From Vitellaria paradoxa (Eukaryota; Streptophyta; Magnoliopsida; Ericales; Sapotaceae): DNA of 64,000 nt. A model generated the notes under the pieces. The model made no database searches. It saw only the letters and a program-made list of their open reading frames with translations, and was not told the origin of the DNA. The stretch is from positions 16,787,894 through 16,851,893 of the forward strand of contig CM034240.1 of assembly GCA_019916065.1 (NCBI GenBank). The letters are read 5' to 3'. The translations under genes and the position numbers were made by a program. Positions 57,315 to 64,000 of the stretch are shown here, piece after piece (position 1 is the stretch's first letter; each line of letters starts with the position of its first letter).

Positions 57315-57480
57315 GTGTGTGTTTAGAGTGATAAAAAGTGAGAAAAAATGAGATAAAATGAAAAAAATTATAAATTTGTAATGCGTGCAATGAAATAAAA
57401 AATGTTGATGTGATAAAAGTTTTTAGAAGTTTATAAATTTTTATTTTTTTTATTTTTTTGAAGATGTCAAACGGTGTTAA
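57315..57480. mobile_element. Tourist-like MITE
   Basis: From GTGTGTGTTTAGAGTGATAA through ATTTGTAATGCGTGCAATGA and GTTGATGTGATAAAAGTT to about TCAAACGGTG. Same family as 32970-33115 and 57611-57750. Confidence 0.6.
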
Positions 57481-57610
57481 AAAATCTAAGGATGCAAAAT
57501 TGGATTCTCAAAACCCAGGCACATGATCACATGCGTGCGCATTTATTATCAACCCTTTCATGCAAGCAAGTAGGAATTGTGCAATAACTTTTGTGTACGT
57601 CTCCTGTTAA

Positions 57611-57750
57611 GGGTGTGTTTGAAGTGAAAAAAATTGAGATAAATTAAAAGTTTGTAATACGTGTAATGAAAGAAAAAAATTGATGTGATATAAAGTTAAC
57701 AGAGATTTATAGAATTTTTTGTTATTTTTTTTCAAACCAAACAAACCATA
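57611..57750. mobile_element. Tourist-like MITE, second of a pair
   Basis: From GGGTGTGTTTGAAGTGAAAA to TTTCAAACCAAACAAACC, with GTAATACGTGTAATGAAA and GTGATATAAAGTTAACA inside. It is almost collinear with 32970-33115. Confidence 0.7.
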
Positions 57751-58278
57751 AAGGAAGTTTAAGTTTTGTCCTACTCTGAGACATACATATGCGTGCGCGT
57801 GAAAATCAATTAGTAAAAATTTATTAGATAGCTGCAAAAAGCCTTTTTTTTTTTTTTTTTTTCCTTTTCAATCCATAAAATTGCAGAAGTTATTGTGATT
57901 ATCATTATTTGACGCAAGTTAACTTTTATGTTTTTGAAAAGGAAAGGGAAAGTTATTAGGAGTTTCCTTAATTTTTTAAGAAAACTAAAGTTACGGACTT
58001 CTACTAGACTGATCTCCAAGATTGCCTTTCACAAAGAAAGTCAAAAATAAAGTGGAGTTGCTTGGGAGAGCATCCTGGCCTTATTTTCTTAATTATCTTT
58101 TTCTTTTTGCTTTTTTTCTCTCTTGGCTATTGCATATATATATATATATATATAATCATAATTCGTCAAAAAGACAAAAATATTGTCAATTGCTACGTTA
58201 CCCACATGGGTAGGGCCCTTTATTTCCCAATTCAAAGTCTACAAGGCGGATGGTCCTCTTATTATTTGATGGGATGTG

Positions 58279-58316
<38 letters not shown>

Positions 58317-58319
58317 CAT
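57751..58319. other. Intergenic DNA with TA microsatellites
   Basis: A T-run at 57844-57862 and TA runs at 58134-58152 and 58285-58309. No gene is seen; the plus-strand frames are driven by the TA repeat and T-rich sequence. Confidence 0.5.
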
Positions 58320-58672
58320 AGGATGCGTTTGGAATCCCAACTAAATTCAAAAATTTTTAAAAATGTATTTTGAAATTATTACGTAATGATTGTTGAATGT
58401 TATATTTGATTTAATATAAAATTGTTAAAAAGTATATAAAGTGACACGTGTCAAAATTTTAGTAGAAGATTTTAAAAATTTTGGAGTCTTGTATATTTTT
58501 TTATATACGTGTCAGATCACTTTTATTTAAATTTTGACAAAATTCGTTGGAACGGAGCATATATGATACGTTCCAATGGCATTTCAAAATTTTGACAGAC
58601 CATATCAACGACATTTGTGTCAACTTTTAGGTTTTTTTTGATTTTTTTTAAGGCTCCAAACGAAGCCATAAT
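58320..58672. mobile_element. ~350-bp MITE
   Basis: The left end GGATGCGTTTGGAATCCCAA and the complement of the right end, TATGGCTTCGTTTGGAGCC, are similar. The inside has complementary ACACGTGTCAAAATTTTAG-like and TTTGACAAAAT blocks. No coding capacity. Confidence 0.6.
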
Positions 58673-59570
58673 AAGAAAAAAGTTCCGGTGGTCATCGGTG
58701 AGTAATTGACCCCAAATTACGGGTTCAAATATTGAAAATTCTGTCCATTTGCAAACAAAAACTCAGGCTTTGCCACCGTACCATAGTAAGCAATTTCTTT
58801 CAAGCATGGACCGATGGACGTGTCCAGCACTTTCGGGGTTCATCTAGATTCTACAGTGGAATAGACTTACAAGTCTTTGAATAGACGTCTAAAGAGACCG
58901 GTATTTGGGTCCCCAAAAACTTTGCCCTCACTTTTATAAACCTTGCCCTCGCTTTAATCAATTGATTTTTTTTTAACCCAAAACTTTGCACTAATTTATC
59001 GTAGATTTCAACCGTTCGCGTATTGATGGGTAAAACAGAAAGAAGAGGTCACGACTTAAGCATCTCCAGCTTAGTCACGATACTCACATTGCGATTTGAA
59101 CTAGCATTAGTCCGAGTTTATGGTTTTAAGAAAGTTCTTCTTGACCAATGAGTTACATTGGGAGATCTTTTAACCAATGGATTTTGAGAATGATATAGCA
59201 ATATCATACGATACGTTTGAATTGATAAAAAATATTATAGTCTCATAAATTACTTTTTTTAATAAAAATTGAATAAATTTTAAAAATTTTTAATATTTTT
59301 GAATAAAATTTAGATTTTTAAACAGGACTTATGTCAGTTCTGTAATTTTTTATAAAATTTAATGGTTCAGATATATTTATATATTTTTTAATTAAAATAA
59401 TATAAATACATAAATTATTAAATTAATATCTAACGATCAAGTTAATGTCACTCGGTCCCCCTTTTCTTGATTAATAATGACTCATAAATTCTTTAGTGCA
59501 GGTCCTTCTGCACAAGGAACAGTCAAGCGTCCGCGTACAGAGGGAATCTCGGACTTCGGGTTTGAAAAAA
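58673..59570. other. Intergenic DNA, no gene recognised
   Basis: Contains a phrase typical of tRNA-derived or other short repeats near 58690-58790 (ATTACGGGTTCAAATATTG). The rest shows no feature I can support. Confidence 0.45.
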
Positions 59571-59574
59571 ACTA

Positions 59575-59765
59575 AGGGAGTGTTTGATAGATCAAAAATG
59601 AAAGAAAAATATAATAAAAGTGGAAAGATATGATATAAAGGTGATAGGTGAAAAATTAGAAAGATGTGACATAAAGGTGATAGGTGAAAAATTTTGATTG
59701 AAAAAAAGTATAAAAATTAGTTAAAGTTGGTGAATTTTGGTGAAATTTAGTGTGGACAAACAGAA
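59575..59765. mobile_element. MITE with an internal 30-bp duplication
   Basis: It starts GGGAGTGTTTGATAGATC and ends near GTGTGGACAAACA. Inside, GACATAAAGGTGATAGGTGA and ATATAAAGGTGATAGGTGA lie about 34 bp apart. Related to 11095 and 15442. Confidence 0.55.
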
Positions 59766-61110
59766 AATTAAAAGACTATTTGTGGATCTCCAATGTTCTT
59801 AATTTTTAATTTTTTTATTACCTTTTAATTAATGTAATTTCATAAATTCTCGTGGATTATGTATTATGTCCATTATTAAATTTAATTTAAAATGCAAGGG
59901 ATTCATCGAAATTTAAGATTCATGAAATTTTAAGGTAGCACCGTCCACCACCTAGTGTTTCGTTGATAGTAGTTAGAGATGTGTATGTATATATATATAT
60001 ATATATACCAGTGTGCTGGCTTATATATATATAAGTCGTCCTACTTCTTAATTTGTCAAACGAAGGAAGGGCCAGTGGGAAAGGAATCTCGGCATGTGAA
60101 GAAACAGGTTTCTCTTTTCTCAAAGCTAAACTAATCTTTCGTAATTTTTTTAAAAAAGAGTTAGTGAAAGCTGATAAAAATTATTAAAAATTACTAAATA
60201 TTAGTGAAAGGTTATGGAAAATTGTAGCGTGACAAATGCATAAAATATATAAATGAGGAAAATGTTTTTATTTTTAAAATAATATTACATAATTACAAAA
60301 GTCTACTTTCCCTCCTTCATATAATTGGAGAAATTTATTTTAGTAAAATTAATAAATTACATTAGCGTGTGTTTGGCGTACTGAAAAATATTAAAAAATT
60401 TTAAAAATTTTTAAAAATTATTTATTTTATCTTATTATAAAAATTATAAATATTAAATTATCTCACTTTTTAACACTCAAAATATTTGAGGCAGGCTAAA
60501 AGCAGTCACGAACTCCAACCTTGAATAGGAAAATCTATCATCCGCCGCTTGGCTCTAGTTCTTCTGGTACGTGGAAGTTCGCAGCCGCTACCCCGTACTG
60601 GGATGATCTCATGTAAAAGTAGTGGGCGGTTGGAAACAATATTTAAAAAATATGTAAAATTAAAATTAATTTAATTAAATGATAGTTATTTAATTTTTTA
60701 TTTTTAATAAAAAATATTAGTAGTTGTGAAAAGTTGAGAGTATTAATTAAAAAAATAAAAAATTTTTACCAAATTTGAAGATTTATCAAATGTTCTTGTA
60801 TTTTATCTATATAATAGTTGTATATATATATTGACAGACCAATTAAACTATTTTTTTTTCTTATTTTCTTTACAAATATCAAAGTAAAAACAATAAAAAT
60901 ACTCAACTGGGTAGGCCCCCATCCTTTCCAAATTAATTAAGACCACTGACTGCGGGTATGGTGCTATTATAATTATTATTATTATGGGTGATTTTGGTTT
61001 ACAAACAAACTCTAAAAATCTCTATAAATCTCTGTTAATTTTATATCACATCAATTTTTTTTTTTCACTGCACGCATTACAAATTCTCAATTTATCTTAC
61101 TCCAAACTCA
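59766..61110. other. Repeat-bearing intergenic DNA
   Basis: TA microsatellite at 59986-60007. MITE-like stretches lie at 60362-60482 (GTGTGTTTGGCGTACTG to TTTAACACTC) and 61000-61110 (reverse copy of the 32970 family with TATATCACATCAATTTTTTT). No gene is seen. Confidence 0.5.
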
Positions 61111-61756
61111 CCCTATAAAGTAAATTTTGTACGGTGAGCCCAAAACTGTGGGAATCTTCTGGTACGAGAATGACCACAACAAAAGGATGACCATCTCCAA
61201 AGAGGAGTTGAACTCAGGATCACATGGTCCTAAACCTTATGACACGCTGTCCAAACTAACTCGCCTACCCCGAATGGACAAAACTGTGAGAATCTTGGAT
61301 GATGATGATGTGTTTTATATGGAAACATTGAGTTTCTTTATTTCTTTTTTCCAGCTCTCAAAATGAGGGCGTATAGCGTAGATAATTATTGACAAATACT
61401 AAAAATTTTTAAAAATTATTTATTTTTTATTTCATTATATAAATTATAAATTCATAATCTTTATCAAATTTTATCACTTTTTATCATTCTATATGTCCTT
61501 AAAAGGAACATTATGTTAAACTTTTTTGAACCGACAAATCTAAAAATACGTACCAATTTTTATATCTATGCGGATAGAAAATTTGTCCCATTTTTAATAG
61601 CATATAATTATCTAAAAAGTTTAAAAATTTTATAGAGAAAAGAGAGAAGGGGAATTGAAAAAAAAATAGAATTGAAGAAAATTAAAGACAAAAAATGAAT
61701 AAGAAATGGAGAAAAAACACACGTAGTGTATGCGTTTTTACTACCACGCACACAAG

Positions 61757-61787
<31 letters not shown>

Positions 61788-63479
61788 ACAATTTGCATCT
61801 GAAACCGCAGTCGTATCAAATTATTCAAAACTACTTAGAGTTTTAAGATAAAAAAAAGATTTTGGGCTTAAAAAACTTTAAGTTACCGTTAAGTAACAGA
61901 ATTTTTTAAAATAAGATGTAACTTAAGGTTTAAACTAGTTACGCCTTACGATATATTATTTCTATAAATTAATATAAGTTTCAAAAGTAGTCGAGATTAA
62001 GATAATCATTTAAATTTGAGATTTTCTTATTGAATGAGAGATTTAAGTGATTATCTAAATTATCCGTTGCTTGAAACAATTTGCTCGAAACAAATTAAAG
62101 GCACTCCATTTCAAGTTCTCACACTCTATTTCTTTTTATAAAAAATATTAATTCTTTAGAGTAGCAAAAAAAAAAAATAAAAATAAAGTTGTTATAACAT
62201 TTTGGTGGATTCAACTCTCTCACTTGATTGAGAATTAATTACTAATTGCTCTAGAGAATTCCGTAGGTGTTTATAGCCAAGATCTTAAATCATATTAACA
62301 ATTAAATTAAATTAAATTAATCTAGTCTTAATCTTAGTCAAAAATTAATTAATTAATAGTCTAATCAATAACCAATCAAACTTGACTAAAGTTACCCTCC
62401 GCTAGAAAAACATGCAAAGTCTATTCCAAAATTGCGGGCAGTTGAAACCTTGGAAAATGAAAAGGAGACATCACCTCGATGCCTTCTCTACTTCCTTTTT
62501 CTAATGAATATATATATATATACACACACACGTATAAGCTACTTATAAAACATAACCCAGATAGCATATGCTTATAAGCCGGCATCAGATTTCAAATATT
62601 CTTGCTTAGCTTAACAAACATTTAAGGGTCAAAAGGCTGAATTAATCAAAATATCCCTCTGTACAATATTGAAAATTTAATTTCTTATATTATAAGGAAG
62701 AAAAAATTTATTATTTACACTGCGGGTATAGTTGCGTTGGCTAGTTGGTGTACTTTTCATGTAATGGTGCGGTTTGATTCCCACGACTTAATTGGAATGC
62801 GTGATTGATGAGGTTCACTTTACACATCAAATCAACTCGGTAGAGTTCCGAATCACCAAAAAAAATTATTATTTTGTATAAAATATTTAATATCAGTAAT
62901 ATTTTGTTGACTTTTTAGTTATTGATATCAGAGAAAATCTATTAAGAAAATAGTAAGTAACAGTAATTTTTTAACCCTAAAAGATGTTGTCTTAACTTTT
63001 AAGAAATGTTAAGAAAGATCAGTGTAATTCACCCATTTATAGTTTATTAAAAAAAATCTGATTTATTAATTTTTTAAAATCTAATGAGCGATAAAATATT
63101 ATTAAATAGTAATAATTTATAGTCATGTGTTACATTATAAGTATCATATATGTGATAATTTTTGTGTAAGGCAAGTGTCATAAAAAATTATAAATGGACG
63201 ACTCAATAGTAAATGCAAGGTAGAGAGATTTTGGCCCATTTGGTATTGTTGTAATTTTTTCATTTACATTAACTATTTATATTTTGTTTTTGTCTTTTTT
63301 GTTATTTTCTTTGAAATAAAAAATCAAAGCTGTATTCAGACATATAATTTTGTTTATAGTAATTAATTTTTATTTTAATTAAATATTTGATTTCATTAAA
63401 TTTTTAAAAAGTTAATTGAAGTTAATAAATATATTTCATATTAATTTAATTAATTACTTAAATTAATTAATTAAATGAA
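61111..63479. other. Intergenic DNA with MITE, TA run and SINE-like piece
   Basis: The 61127-61366 frame (starting MYGEPKTVGIFWYENDH) has no recognised domain and is not called as a gene. A MITE lies at about 61372-61500, a TA run at 61757-61782 and another at 62509-62522. At 62725-62870 TTGCGTTGGCTAGTTGGTGT and GGTGCGGTTTGATTCCC look like degenerate A and B boxes of a tRNA-derived SINE. Confidence 0.4.
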
Positions 63480-63590
63480 CCATCCAATACCGAAGGAGCA
63501 CATCCGTCGCCCAAATCAATTGCAGACTTAGCAACAGAAAAAGTTTCTAACAAAAAAGGCAGTACACTTATGATTTCTGGACAATCAGTG
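63480..63590 (+). other. Exon-like frame ending near a consensus splice donor
   Basis: The frame from about 63477 reads EPSNTEGAHPSPKSIADLAT, then EKVSNKKGSTLMISGQSVKL, and meets a stop that overlaps GCTGTAAGTGCC, a near-perfect plant donor. It is less AT-rich than its surroundings. I do not recognise the family, no acceptor is visible upstream, and the window ends soon after. It could be an exon of a gene lying mostly outside the window or a relic. Confidence 0.3.
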
Positions 63591-64000
63591 AAGCTGTAAG
63601 TGCCTTTCGAGATAATTTATAAATTATAAGTCACACTAACGACTTTACTCTTATTTTTTATAATTATTTTTAGTTGATTTTAATTTAATAAATTAATTAT
63701 TATTATCAATAATGAATAAAATCTCTCTCTCCCTCTCTCTCTCTCTCGATGGTGTCTTTTTTTTTTTCCCTTCAAACAAAATGATAATTTAATGATAGCA
63801 GTGAATAAGAAACATTGATGGCTTATCTAATTAGCCTGAGATGTCATGTGAGTCCATGGTCCACACATGATATGGCAGTTTACTGATCTAACCTAAGACC
63901 CAACAAGCGCAAGGGGCTTTGGTGGAAATTTGTGCTCTGTCACAGGTGGCGGTTTCACATGATACTATTAATATGCTCTATTATTTTATGCCTATACTAT
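63591..64000. other. Window end, CT microsatellite and unassigned DNA
   Basis: A CT run lies at about 63722-63748 and a T-run at 63757-63767. The last 200 bp are GC-richer but show no protein I can support. Confidence 0.45.

Noticed and set aside
57097..57390. 97-codon minus-strand frame
   Set aside because: It spans the ends of two repeats and is Phe/Lys/Asn-rich from AT bias.
61127..61366. 79-codon frame MYGEPKTVGIFWYENDH...
   Set aside because: GC-richer and protein-like at first sight, but no family is recognised and part resembles common plant repeat text (GTTGAACTCAGGATCACATG). It is left as unassigned.

Overview
This window is nuclear DNA of a eudicot plant. It is very AT-rich, has spliced genes with GT/AG introns, plant-specific gene families (PPR, ankyrin-transmembrane, TOPP-type PP1) and dense MITE, LTR and foldback repeats. 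I cannot name the species. I see no bacterial or viral gene set, no CRISPR array and no rRNA or confident tRNA gene.

Layout. (1) At 1.9-17.1 kb two ankyrin-repeat/transmembrane (BDA1/ITN1-like) genes lie head to head. One is on the minus strand (4342 to 1930, two exons) and one on the plus strand (9997 to 17077, two exons with a 5.8 kb intron). Each is predicted at 410 aa, with the single intron at the same point of the ankyrin domain. Both introns carry members of one hAT-like MITE family. The copy in the second gene was later split by a 2.3 kb solo LTR, and both target-site duplications can still be read. (2) At 17.3-20.1 kb on the minus strand there is a LINE fragment and a decayed gene for the chloroplast lumen protease DEG1. 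(3) At 23.9-26.3 kb on the minus strand is an intact intronless 16-motif PPR gene that I match to Arabidopsis At2g02150/EMB2794. Its promoter has a telo-box and paired site II elements. (4) From 26.6 to 44.4 kb no convincing gene is seen. The stretch is a repeat field of foldback elements, an AT palindrome, a TIR element at 33.9 kb, a second solo LTR (2.8 kb, TSD AAATT) with internal 182-bp tandem repeats, minisatellites and a 1.3 kb TIR element. (5) At 44.5-55.8 kb on the plus strand is an intact four-exon PP1 catalytic subunit gene (TOPP). Its 8.8 kb first intron holds a complete small non-autonomous Ty3/gypsy element and a Copia-like LTR, and its last coding exon is only 24 bp. (6) From 55.8 to 64 kb there is intergenic DNA with MITEs, SINE-like pieces and microsatellites.

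The genes are not a pathway or cluster. The ankyrin-TM pair probably acts at membranes in stress or defence signalling, the PPR protein in organelle RNA processing, and PP1 in general dephosphorylation. The most informative content is the readable nesting order of transposons inside introns and the loss of the DEG1 catalytic-serine segment. I found no convincing undescribed biological system; the less explained items are listed as findings.
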